A stretch of DNA of 64,000 nucleotides from Lumbricus terrestris (Eukaryota > Annelida > Clitellata > Crassiclitellata > Lumbricidae). The translations under genes and the position numbers were made by a program. Under the pieces are notes generated by a model. The model searched no databases and was not told the DNA's origin. It saw nothing but the letters and a program-made list of their open reading frames with translations. The stretch covers positions 68,943,755-69,007,754 of the forward strand of contig OX457037.1 in the NCBI GenBank assembly GCA_949752735.1. The letters run 5' to 3'. The first letter of the stretch is position 1. The number at the start of each line of letters is the position of its first letter. Shown here piece after piece: positions 36,701 through 50,500 of this stretch.

Positions 36701-39700
36701 GTATCTACATGTTGTTGCATACGTGGGGTGCGGTGGTGTAGTGGCAAGTTCTTCACTCACAAGTGCTCAGGGCGTCGGCGTGAAATTCCGAAGCAGCGTC
36801 CACGCTGTAGTCGGGAGCGCCTCTGAGTATCAGTTGAGGGCTGGAAGAGGCGCTATAAGAAGTGCGCACACAAACAAACAAACGTAATATTTAAGTGGAT
36901 TGTGTATAAGACAGCTTCCCTAGCCTGGCACTGCTTTACTAGGCCTCACTACTGCCTATCTTCCCCAGCTCTGTTGTCCTGTAGTTGGCGATGGGTTCTC
37001 AAGCCTTTCATTTATCCAAACAGGGTCTCCTACTTGTCTCCTTAGCCTGTACCTCTACTAAGCTGAATCACGCTTTCTCGGAGGTGGCCCATCGACCTGG
37101 AGTGGCCTCCCTTGACCTGGAGTGACCTCCCTTGGAGCTTTGCATCTTTTCCCAGGACCTTTTCTCCTGTGTGATTTTCTCACCTTACGACATCACATTT
37201 TGAATAGTATTTATGTATTGAACTTTATCATTTATAAAGCGCCTCTGGTAGGGTTAACCGTTCAGAGGTGCTGCCAGTGGCTTCTTGAAGCAGTGCTAAT
37301 ATAAGTGTTCGATATCAATGAATGACTGGTTTTGATATCTTGCTCGTTGTTTGTCTGTAGCCTTGTCCTGAACTCTTGAAGTCTTTGAAAGGAGGAGATT
37401 ACGAGGAACTGCAACGCCATCTCGATGGTCTTGTCTGCTCGTACGATATCGACGGAGACAAGTTAGCAGTTCAGCTTAATTAAATATATATATGCAGAAC
37501 GCTGATTATATTTGATCAATGTTGTCTCAATACACTTACACTACTCTTCTGTGCTTCATTTATGCTTATATACTTATGTACATTGTACAGGAATATGTAT
37601 ATATACTATATAGTTTTATATGTATATAATAGAAATTTATTTATTCTGTTCACGAATTTATCTCTTGTCCACCCATCTTGTTCTTGTTTCTGAAACTCAT
37701 TTTTCTCTGTATGTCTGTCTGTCTTGTCTGTCTGTTTGTCTCTACTTTTTCTGCTCTCTGTGTGCCAATTTGTGTGGCTCCTTTTTCGCTTATTCATTGT
37801 TGTCCATGTCTGTATTTTATTCATCTGGTTTTTTTCATTCACTGTCTCTAGATAGTATAAGACAGACCTGTGAGAGTGGCCATTTCAACAAATATGCCAA
37901 GCAATTTTTTGTCAACTCAGCACCAATGACCTTTGATGTCATAAACTGTCATTTATCTCTGGATCCATATCCACAATTTGATGCGATACCATTTAGTCCA
38001 ATCCTGGACTTTTACGTTTTCTGCATGTAATTTTCATTTCCGGTTACTTGCTGTAAGACTTTTTTATTTCTTTTTACTGACTTTTGCTGAGCCTTCCTTC
38101 TCCAGTTTTTCTGAGCTGGATCTTGCCTGAATTTCTTTTATGTGGTTGTAATTGATTTTATTATTAATAGGAAGACGAAAACGAAAGCCGTTCAAGCTTT
38201 GCAGTCTCTCGAGTCGGACCTCAACATGCTGTCCAAGTTTCAAAGGTAGATGTTGAACCTCATCCAATATTCGATCTGTTTGTAAATGCTGATTCACATT
38301 ATTGATTAGCAGGAGGGTAAGAACTCCGCCTCAGTGTACCTTAGGATAGCCTGAGCCTGTCCCAAGCCAGGATAAAGGAGGAGGGTTCTGCGGTGGGCTT
38401 GCAACCCACCCGGGTAACAGAAACAGCGCAACAAAAGATGCGTTGCCCGATGTGCAGACCTGCACGGGAAGGACTAAGTAACTAAATAGCTAAGGAGGGT
38501 AAGAGGAGGAGGATGAGGAGGTGGAGCTGAAAAGTGTATGGAGAAAGAGATCAAGGAGGAGTGGCAAAGTAATGATGAAGGTTTGGGCCGTCACTCTTGC
38601 AATCACTGTGTTTAGGATCGTAAGCCAGTTCATCATGCACAATTGCTTAGCATCGTCGATGTTCTATCTTAAAATTAGATGTGGACAGAGGGTATTATTA
38701 GGTTCACTTATTTCTGTTATAATTATTGTATTAACGATGTAAAATTCAGTTATGTCGTATATATGGCATTATTGTCTAAGAAATATCAAATTCAGCTGTA
38801 TGGTATGTTATGTTATTGTATCAGCCTGTCACCATGCTTGCTTAGTTCGGGTTAGAGTCTATATAGGTGTTTGCTTGTGAAGCCAATACTCTTAGTATGA
38901 CTGCATGTCTCATTTTACTTTGTTTCAGTACAATTGCAAGTGTCCAGAGTTACATTCATAAATCGCCACTTGGAGTTGTCACTTCCAGGAACTTGGGTTT
39001 GTGTTTTTTTCTTAATGATGTGCGTGGAAGAAATTTCATTCATTACGAGAATTTGCATACAATAGCTGTCTACGATAATTTTGACATAATTAGATAAACT
39101 GTTTGGAGACACCACCACCATTGTTCCAAGGACACTAGTCTTGCGGCAACCCGCAGCCACAAGCAATGATCAGAGATCACAAAGAAAATCTGTATGTTAA
39201 CTCAACCAGATGTTCATTTTCACAATTCGAAAAGATCATAGCCGTCGTTAATCAATACAACCATGTTGTAGGTTCCAAAAAAGGAAATTTGAAGAGTCAC
39301 AAATGTTGGTATGGTAGGTGAGCTGACTGCATATAGAGCCCTATGCAGCCAAATAAGATCATCTTAAGGTGAGATAGAGATGCCTGAGAAGAGTTACAGA
39401 TAGAGAGCAGAACATCTGGGGAGGCTAGGCTGTTCTAGGTCTCGGGCCTAACATATATTATAATATAATGATTTCAAGTTAGTTCAGATTTTCGCTCATT
39501 TGATATACATTTATAGCAGGATGGCAGAAGTTACTATGCAAGTACAGCCTGGGTGCTGCAGCACGTAAGGGTACTGGGTCATGATTCTGCGTAAGGAAAA
39601 CCTTGAAAAAATGGCAGAGTCACTTATTTGTACTGCATTTCTGTAAAAAATGTGAGAAACTGCTGATTATCACTACTGACATAGTCCTATATTTGTTTAG

Positions 39701-42700
39701 TTAAATTATTAAAGTAGTGTAAAATTAGTTGCAAGTCTGGATGCTGCCTCTTCAGTTAAATAAAAGAGTAACTTGAAGAAAATATATGAAATTGAGGCCC
39801 TCCATTGACTTTAGTAATAGTACCGTGCTCTAAGAATGGTTGGTAACCGCTTCAATCTAGAGATAGGAGTTGGTTGTGAGTTTTTAAATTTTTTAAAGAA
39901 TATGCTGCATGTTCTTACGGTATTGTTTAAAAAGTTTGCACTATTGTGTTTTGTATTATTTTTTCTAGGTTTGCCGATGAAGCTGACGTACTTTGTTGGA
40001 CCATTTGATTTGCTCAACCACAAAACTCACTCAATGACTCCACTCACAATCGAAGGTACGGATAAGTGACGGGCAGTGATACCACACTGACCTAAGGGGC
40101 TTCTATGCCTATACAGCGTGGGCACAACGTGAGCCAAGTGAAAATCGGGGGAATCAGAGTTAGCCAAAACTCACATTGGGAGTGGGAAGACCAGCCCAGG
40201 AGGGAAAGGCTGGTTCGGGAGGCAAAAGGAGAGGGATTGAGACCAATTATTGTTGGGGAGGGGATAGAAGCCATTGACTGACCTTGGAGTAAAGCGTGGG
40301 TGAAACATTTCTGTTATAACAGTTTTCTTAGCACAAATGTGATTATATTTTAATATTTTGAAACTTTGCATCTACCATATACACATGCCATGATATTCTT
40401 AACAGGACTGATGACTAGTATTCATTTGTGGCATTAAAAATGATTTTCATATACGAGTAGTATTTATTTTCCCAACATTAATTGTTGTAGTATATTTTAA
40501 TATTAATATCGTTTATGTCATTATTAACATCAATTTATTGGTAGAATGAATAATATTGAAGGTCTTGGTATTGATAACATATTTTTAATGTGAATACCAT
40601 TCATTCTTGCTGCAGTAATATTTATGTATATATTCTTGTTAAGATAAAAATTATTGTGTGTAATTCTGACACTTATGATATTCATATGCTACCAGACAGC
40701 GTCGAGCCTTCTCGGTTGTTGGCCCGTCCACATGGAATGGGCTCCCGCTTGCACTACGCTTACTACCTCGGAATAATTTGCCTGCTTTCTACCAGTTGCT
40801 CAAGACCTATCTTTTTACCTGTGGCTGGTCTTGGAGCGCCTCTGAGTAGGCTTCTTGAAGGGGCGCTATATAAGTTTTCGGAATGAATGAATGAATGAAT
40901 GAATGAATATTCTTAGCATTTAAAATACTGCTATTTATTATTATTTATATGAATTATATTAATACTTTTGTGGTGTTCTGTTGCGTTGTAGCGATACTCG
41001 ACAGTGACGTTGGCTTTAGTCTGACGGTTGGAATTGAATCATCGTCTGCTCTTCGCCGTCTCCAGATTACGCCACTTCTCACAACAACAAAGAATCTCGA
41101 GGGCAAAAGGTTGAGTGTACAATATATAGAGAACTAGAAGAATTCTGATCCACTGCTTGCATGAATGCTGTACTGGTGCCCTACTATGGTAGACATGGTT
41201 CCTTAGAATCCTTACTATGAGAGATGTATTGGCAGCTCGTTCCTTGCCATGGTGATTGTACTGGCAACAGGTTCCTTCCTTGGTAATGGTATTGGCAACT
41301 GGTTTCTTACTTCATTAGTTGTCATGTTAGCTGGTTCATTATCATAACCAAGTGGCTACTTCATCCCACAATCAACCGCCATATGATGAGATACATTATA
41401 TATTAATAAATACTGCTGTGTTTCCCTTGCTTGTTCATATTAATGTTTTGCCTGTTTGTTGGAATGTACTAAGCTTGCCATGCACAGTGCTGTGCATTTA
41501 CTAAATAAAATTTACTTTCTTATTTACTACGAACAATTGTTGTGAAAGTCGTTGATTTTGTGCTGCTGTTGGTCTTTCGTAAATATACAGCCTTCCGTCA
41601 TTTGGTGGACTAACGAACTACAACAGTGCCTACCTATCAGCCCAGTTTGTACTTCAGCTGAAGAGTCCTCTGGTTCTGTCAGCCACTGTCATCACCAGCA
41701 TCAAACAACTCACAGGTAAAGAAGTCTCTCACAGACATAACCTACCAAATAAAAGTTATTTGTTTATTTATTTGAACGCTGACTTATTCGAACATCAGGT
41801 TGATGGCATCATCAGAATAAATTAATTATTATTGGTGATATGGTGGATAGAAAATTGATCGAAATTATAAAATTTCATAAAATTGTCAAATTGGCGAAAC
41901 TCGTAAAATTTGAGACAAATGGAAAATTTCGAAATTTTTTAAAATTTCAAAAATTGAATTTGTGATCAAAATTTTGCATGGATTCTAGCAGTTCGCTATA
42001 TATATATACTGATTATGCAAGCTGTTGGAAATCGGAGCAGGTTTCAACTTTGTGAAGGTTCAGTGGGTTTATGTTTACAAACATGTTTGACTTTGTGTGT
42101 ACGTTTGTGTGGTTGTTTCCTTTTGCTGATAAAGACAGTTGTCAAGGTGTTGGTGGTGGTCATGGTTGTAATGGCGCTGGGTGATAATGTTGACTGTTGC
42201 ATGATGTTTATGTTGAAGATGATGATGACAATGACTTGGACGGTTACAACAATTGTAAGGCGCATCAGTGGCGTAGACAAGGGGGGTTTCGGGGGTTAAA
42301 ACCCCCCATTGGCCTAGACATTTTATTTTTTTAAAGGTTATTTATCCACTTAAATAAGAAAAACAATTGCTTGTAGTAACAATTGTTTTTCTTACTTTAT
42401 TCCATTTGCTAATTTATTCCCTTTTTGTTTGCTGTAATACTGATGGGTTGGTGTCAGAAAGAGCATCCGGCCAGGCCATCAAACTCCCCCCAATTCCCCC
42501 TTCATAAATTCCTGGCTATGCCACTGAGGCATATGTTTCATGTGACTTTTCATAATCTTGTTTACCGGTAGATCTGTTGTTTTTGTTTAATATGTACAGC
42601 TACAGGAATTGTAAATCACATGTGGCTTTTTTCCATAATCGTGTATAATGTGTTGTTGTTTTGAAGGGATTGAGTTTGTGCAAGCAGTAGATTATCAGTC

Positions 42701-42964
42701 GACTCTTTCTCTTCTCCTCATGCAAACAAGTTACGCCGGCAGAAAAGAACGGAAGAACGAAGAACAACTGAACACCAGATGGCACTCACTTGTGGTGAGT
42801 CATCTCATTTACATATATAATATATGCTGCTAAGCATTCATTGTGAAAATTTGAAAACTTTGTTTGCAGTCAAAATATTACTTCCTCATTGATATTGGAC
42901 CTTTTTACTATCTCATTTATACAGAAAATTTTGAGAGCATAATTTATATAGTTTCGTTTCAGAA

Positions 42965-42997
<33 letters not shown>

Positions 42998-44446
42998 TTA
43001 TTTAAGAATTTATGTTAAATTCTTCTTGCTGTATTTATTATTGTGTAGTGCACCCTTTGCTTAATTTGTACAGCTCATATTAGTTAGAAAAATGTTTTTT
43101 TGTCTGCATAATTATATCTGTTTCTTTCATTCACCGTGTCTTGCTGTATGTTTGTATGTTTGTCTCTCACATATTCACTTTAAAAATCAACAAACAAATT
43201 TCAGTAGTTCTAGCAATATATTTTCATTTATTCTTTCATTCAAGCATTAATGTAGCACTGCTTCAAGGAAACTACGCAGAAATGCTCTTGACTCCAGCAG
43301 TTTTCAAGTGCTTATAGAATGTGTCAGAGAGTGACCTGAGGAACAGGCGAGAGGGACCATTCGTACTGCCAGGCTAATCACAAAAAAGCACGGCTTTGCC
43401 TGATGGAGGTACATGTCAACAGGACTAAGAGCACTCCTTTTCCCGCCGCGTGTAAGAGGCAACTGGTCCAAGTACCCCACATACACCAACAATGATCAAG
43501 TAGATAATTTGAATCAACTGGGTTTCTGCATTGGTCTGGTGTTGCATGGAGGGTCTGGCTCCCATGTACCTGCGAGAAATCTGCTGTCCCACCTCTGATG
43601 TCCAGCGGTGATCTGCTCTCCAATTGGCTGATCAAGCTGAACTCTTAGTTCCTTGCTCGCAGACTGCTGTAATGCAGTAGCGCTTTCTCAGTGGCTGGCC
43701 ACAGAACCTGGAATGGGTTCCCTATTGCGCTCTGCTTTGTGCCTAGAGGTCACACCGCTATGTTCCTTTTGAACTTATAACCCACCTTATTTTGCCGTGA
43801 GTGGACTGTGAGCCCTTCTGAGTAGACTACCTTGAAGGTGCGCTATATAAAAACTCAATAATAATAATGATAATTATAATAATAATAGAGCTGGCATCAC
43901 CATACGAAGGTTTCGTGAATGGTCACCTGAAAATGTATTCTGCTCTTCGCGTTTTGTTGTTTTTAGAAACTTCCAGATCAGAATCATCGTTATTTCTTTG
44001 ATGGCTGCCGAGGTTTTCCGCTGCAAGGAGCGCTCGTCTCTCGGATTCCATTCATCCATCCTACCAACGTTCCATCCATCATTGTTCTGCTGCGGCAACA
44101 GGTCCTCTTCAATACAATCATGCTCAGCTGCATTCGAAGACCAACGATGGCATCAGGCGCTAAAGGTAGGACATCAACCCCATCTTCAGCATCTTTAGAA
44201 TCAGCTACATTTTTATCACTTATGCGATTAGTTATTTACTTATATATTTGTGCATTTAACTATTTATTCATATGCATATGTATTTATATATTTATTTTTG
44301 CATATTTTTTTATTGGTATATTTGTTTCAGCAGCATCAGTGATCCTTACAGGTCCTTCCTAATTAATGTGGCATTTTTCATTCCAGACTTAAAGAACTAT
44401 TTGTTTTGTTATTTTGAATCGTTGATGTTTGACTACATATATAAGC

Positions 44447-44520
<74 letters not shown>

Positions 44521-47500
44521 GATCAGTGATGAATTGTGATTATTGTTGTATTGTGATTTCATAGACCAAAGCTGTTGACATATGCAACAAAGAGGTTGCT
44601 CTTTCAGGAAGAAACAATGCCCAGTGATTTCACAGAACAAACTATTGGCATAGCAACCTCATTCATCATTAAAATAATAATTGCATTGTGATGTCATACA
44701 ATAATAATGTTTCATGTTATCATAGAATTAAAATGTTGCTATGGCAACCTCTTTCATTTTTAAAATGATAATTGCATTGTGTTTCCTAGAATGAAACTAT
44801 TGGCAGTCTCCTTCATTATCAAAATAGTAATTGCATTGTGATGTCATACAATAATAATAATGTTGTCATGGTAACCACTTTATATGTAATACAAGTTACA
44901 ATAAAATCTTAGACATAGAATAAGATTATACAATGTAAATCATTCCAAAAATTTATTCATGGATTATTTTTTTTAAATTATTGATGTGCAATGCTTGTGC
45001 ATACTTATTTAATCATTAAGTATTTGCTTATTTGTATCATATTCACATTTTTATATTTACTGCTTTATCAATCTTTTTTATGATTATATTTACTTGCATT
45101 TTTCTGTTTTAATTTATTTCTATGTATTTACATGTATTTATTTATGTAAGTATATATTTATTTATTGCGCTTCTTATGTACAGTGTTCAGTAAATCTGAA
45201 CGAGATTCTGGCATCGGTATTGCATGGAGTCTGCTCAGCAGATACAAACCCACAATTGTTGGATTGCAAAACCAGTACACTTCAGAATATATGACTTGAC
45301 ATGACATGTTGTAATGTTGCATCCTTTGACTTTGGTGCAGTGCGGAGTTAGGGGTTCTACTTCATCCTTGTAATATTCATTGGCAACCTCTCTTGTCTTT
45401 CTCATTTTCCACTGCTGCATTTTCACTCACAATGACAAATTCATACAGTGACATTTTCACGCACTTATATTTTCATACACTGACATTTTCACACACAATG
45501 GCATTTTCACCTGCCATGAAATTTTCACACACCGTGGCATATTTACACACTGCAGCAAGCTGGTACAGAAATACTCATCTTTTAGGAAGTGCTTGTAGAA
45601 ACTTTCAAATGTGTATAATACGATATTCAGTGAACACCTTTTATATTCTGTCTGAGATGGAATGCAGTAATACATGTAGAATGAATCTTATGCTTTAACT
45701 GCATATATTTGTATTTCTGTTTTGTTTTGTTCAACTTATTTAAAGGCGTGGATTTGTTATTGTTTGTTACCAGATGATGCGTTGACCTTTGAAGTGACCC
45801 CACTGTCGCTACAGAATCTGACAATCACGTTTGAACATCCTTTTCAGGATTCTCTTGTGACAGGTAGACATTGGTCTAAACTAAATATCTTGGTCTGATT
45901 GGCCAAACTCGCGATTGGTCTAAAAGAGGATCGGCCGAATTGCATTTTATTGTATTGAAAGCGCTGCGGCCTCTAGAAAAAGCTACAGAAAAAGTCTCTG
46001 CGGCCTCTAGAAAAAATGTAGGTTTAAAGGCGAGAGAAAGATGAGGAAAGACTACCAGAAAGGATGACAGAGCGGACTGATGGTGGAAGTCCATTCCATA
46101 GGGAGGGACCTATGCAGGCAAATGATCTGGAACTGTGTGATTGGTCAATGGTCTTATTGGGTTTTGATGTGATTGGACGTAGTGATAGATCTAAAACAGC
46201 TGGCACCTGATTGGTTGAACTGAATGATTGGTCTAAATTTAGCTTTGATGCGATTGGCTGAACTAAGTGATTGTTCTAAAAGAACTGTCATTTGAATATC
46301 TGAATTACATGGTTGGTCTAAAAGAGCTTTAGCGTGATCAATAGGCTGAACTGTGTGTTTGGTTCAAGAGAACTGGAATCTGATTGGCTGAACCGAGTGT
46401 ATTGCTCTAAAAGAGCTTTGACGTGATTGGCTGAACCACTGTGTGTTTGTCTAAATTAGCTTTGATATGATTGGCTGAACTGAATGATTGATCAAAAATT
46501 AGCTTTGGTGTGATTGGCTGAATCGAGTGGCTGCTTCAAAAGAGCCGGAATCTGAGTGATTGGTTTAAAGGAGCCTGATAAAAGCCACCTCGCAGTGCTC
46601 CCTCACTTGGTGGTTGATGCTGCAGACCTTAATGCTGGATCATGTGTTTTGTTTTTCAGTGGATGTTGACCTCTCAGATATCACGTGCGTCAAGTGTCGG
46701 ATGATTGTTCCGGATGATGGACTCATCTGTCCAGATGAATTTGCAACACGCGTTCTTCAAAGGTGAGAACATGCGACTCAGTGTTGTTTGCGTCTTTACT
46801 AAGACTTATAAGACTTATAATTCAGGTTTAAGCAAGTCTGTGGGAACACAGAGGGTGGAGAATGTCTCTTCTGCCGCAGCCTGCACGTGATGTGGTCTAA
46901 GTCAGCATTGACACTGTTCTCAGGCATACTCACTTATTTATTGTGAATTTATGAATTCACCTGGTTCTGTACATGTCTGTAGTTTTGAATGGATGTATCT
47001 AAAGTTGCATATCTGTGACTTTACCTATGCTGTTTATTTCTGATTGATTAGTTGGTAAGAAGTGAAATAAATTTGCTTGGAAATTCTCTTGTTTCTGTGA
47101 AGCAAGTGTGGATATTCAGAATTTCTTTATCTGCTGCAGATTTTTTGTGTTTTTATACAATGCTGATATTGAGAGTGGATTACCATTGGACTATTTATTC
47201 AGATAGAGGGTGGATTGGTTGTTAGCTAAAAGTTATTTGTTTGTTTGTTTGTATGTGCACTTGTTATAGCGCCGCTTCAAGCTCGTTACTCAGAGGCGCT
47301 CCCGACTGCAGAGCGGACACTGCATCGGAGTTTCACGTTGAAGCACTGAGCAATTGCGAGTGAAGGACTTGCCCAAGGTCCCTACTCGGCAACTTGAGGT
47401 GGATTTGAACCTTCCGCCTTCAAGACAACGACGCCACTACTACACCACCACGCCCCACAATCATATATTATATCATATATATTATATATTATATCATGTA

Positions 47501-50500
47501 ACGAGTGGAAATGCCTGGATGGTAGAGTCCAGATTGAACCTATGTGAACTGACAAATGCTGAAAGACATAATAGATATATTTATGGTTTGCTCACTCACA
47601 CGCCTGCTTAAATCCATGAATGCACATCCTTTCCTCGATACAGTTGCTTTGTCATCGTGAATAGTGCATTGCGTTGTGTTTTGTATTGTCTAGGTCGCTG
47701 TCACTGCCGATACTTCTGAGGGCGATCTGGCGCAAGGCATCTCCCGAACTTCAGAGGAAATGTCGTTCCCCTCATCTCCACCTCAGAACACCGCTGATGA
47801 GTCGACTTCCAGGATGGAGACAGCTGGCCAGGATGAAGATGGCCGAGTTGAAATCCCGTTCCAGCAAGTCACAACCATCCACGGTTCTTCATCAGAGGGA
47901 GAAGAAACACAATTCCGGAAGCAATTGCCAGACAGAACCACTCAAGAACGATCAGGTGCTGTGCAATCCGATGCTCGCAAGTCTTCTCGACCAATCAGCC
48001 GTCTGCGGCGACTTCAACTTCAACCTCGGCTCCTCCTCCGCTTCGTCCTTCTCCTCCGGACAAAGCGTACTGGGTCGGGGGGTCGATAAAGGAATCGGGG
48101 GACTGGTGAAGCAGCCCCGAAAACGTCAGGCCGAGAGCCCCATCAGTGTGGGTCACAGCCCCAAACGAAAGCCAAAGGAGGACCAACAGCAATACAACGT
48201 TGTATCAAGCAACCCCACTCGCCTCCCCATAAACCCGGCGTTGCTTGTCACCCCCGTCTCTCAGGCCGTGAAGCACGAGAGACTGGGCAGTCCGGCCAGG
48301 ATGGGGCCACGCCCGATGCGACCCGATCCAACGAGAGGAACGATCGTGAAAAGCGATCGAATCACAACACTGACCTCTTCGTCCTCCATCAACGCATCCA
48401 CCGACGGCGGAAGAACCACCGGATGCATTCCGGGTCCAAACAATCGTTCCATCATTCCCGTTCTCGCTGCCAAGCAGGACGTCGGTCACTGGACGCCGTC
48501 CACTGACCGGTCAGTTGTGATCGCAGCCCTCACCCAGAATCTCAAGTCCAGGGCCAACGACCAGACGGCAAGTAACCCAGAGCTGACCAGCATTCTCACC
48601 GGCTCACCAACACCAAAAGCATTGACGGCAAAACCAGCTCAGACGTCGAAAGACGCTGAGTATGCTTCTTCCGTCGGTAAAGATCGTCGAAGTCCAGCCG
48701 TTAGGAAACTCAACGCCTCTCCAATCATCTCCTCTGCATCCTCTTTCAATTCGTACTCTTCCTCCTCATCGTCCTCCTCTTTTTCCTCCTCATCCTCAAG
48801 CGTTTTGGCTTTAGAAACAAGCGATGGATTCCCAATTAAGCAAGAACCGACCGTATTCTCGTTAAACGCCATTTCTGGCAAAACGCCTTTTAACGCAAGG
48901 AACAGCAACAGTCCAAGAAGACAGCTGACGTCACAGACAGATGATGTAAACAAAGAGACGATGCAGTCGCTTAGCAACGGACAGCTGAGGCCCAGTGTTG
49001 GCTCTGAGCAGGAGGAATTGAAGGATAGGATCAACGTCAATCTCGAGTATAAACCAGAACCAATGTACTTCAAGGTCGCAAGGAGCAAGTCGAAGAATGA
49101 AAGCCCTGACAACACGAACGCAGTCAGCACACAGCGAACGAGGGACTCTGCCGGTCCTTCGTCCGCTTTGGAGGAGTCCGGGGGAAACAAACCCCCGATC
49201 CGGGTGAAGCTGAGCCGACGAACGATCCTCAGAGATTCCACGGTAGATGCCCCGACCGGTTCCCCGGATCCGACGACGTGGAAGGAGAGATCGAAGGAAG
49301 AGAAGAGACTGCACGGAGGATCATCGTCGAAACTCAGCCTGAGTCTGTCCGACATCACCTCTGACCTCTCGGCCGACTCGGAGGTCGATGGCCTGACCTC
49401 TGGGGTCGCTGTGGGGTCGAAGGTCACCGGTCTTCCCCCATCCGGTCGCTGTTCATCCTCCCCGAGACTCGTCAAGACATCAACCGGTGGACAGCAACAG
49501 CGGGTGGATCTCGTGCGGCTGTCAGGATCAGAGAAGCGGCCGAGGATGGAAAAGGAGGGTCTGGAGATCGTGGAAAAGAAAACAAAGAAAGGAGACGAAT
49601 CTGGAAAGAAACCGGTTGCGAAACGACCTCCAAACAACCTTTCGTCGACGTCATTAGCGGAACGTGGTGTGGTACCACCATCATCCACTGCAAAGATCAG
49701 CAGCATCAAGATCTCAAACTACGGCGGCAAACTGACGATTCAGAATTCTGCGAAGTCGAATAACCAAACGCACAAGTCGGTCGCAGTCCGACCCATTCCA
49801 AGCAGCTCCTCATCTGCGTCTCACGCCACGACCCCTTTGACCCCGCGGGGCAGCAAGCCCCCTCCGTCTTCCGTGCTCCTCCCAAAAGCCGTCCGGCCGG
49901 GAAACCTTTCCATCCGTGGAATGAACCGGATCAAGTCGGACTTCACCGGTCGTCGGGCTCTCGGAGGCTCCAAGGTCGTCGACCAGAAGTTGAGTCGGAC
50001 TCCGACTGTTAAGCTGAAGCATGTCGTTGTGACTTCTGCGACTCAAAGTGGCTCAACCGTCGCTGCAGTCTCCGCATCGGCTGCACCAAAGCCAGGCCCT
50101 GGAGCGACGGCTCTGAGCCACGGTAACCGGAATCGCGTGGGAAGCGCTAAGGAAGGGGCTCTTCTCGTCGTCATTGATAATCTGATGAAGAAGCAGCATA
50201 CAACTTCAACAACTCCAGGCGGAGGAGGAGGGGGAACCGGTGACGGTGGAAGCGGTGCCACAGTGGGGCAGAAGGAATTGTACGACGCCATTCGACTGGA
50301 GATCATCCGAGAGGGAAACAAGCCAAGTACCCCGACGCGGGAGAACAGCGCCCTTGTTAAGAACGCAGGACAGCAGCTGCAGAAGAAGGCGGAACCGGGA
50401 AGAAGCGACGGCAACAGGGGTGCGTCTGAGGGGAGGACTGTCACGGTGACAGCAGAGAAAGTGACGACTGCATCTGGAAAAACCAGTCAATCGCAGGCGA

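Noticed and set aside
44446..44640. Asn-Gln-Ser-Ile repeat peptide on the minus strand
   Set aside because: Reads through a perfect (TTGA)n microsatellite.
45184..45292. Possible extra MED1 exon after an AG at 45182-45183
   Set aside because: It is open for some 36 codons in the right phase but then stops, and exon 12 to the exon at 45774 continues the conserved MED1 alignment directly. It could at most be a poison exon.
48639..49709. 356-codon open frame on the minus strand inside the MED1 terminal exon
   Set aside because: Antisense shadow of a Ser/Lys-rich exon with biased codons; no family resemblance, and several other antisense frames in the same exon behave alike.
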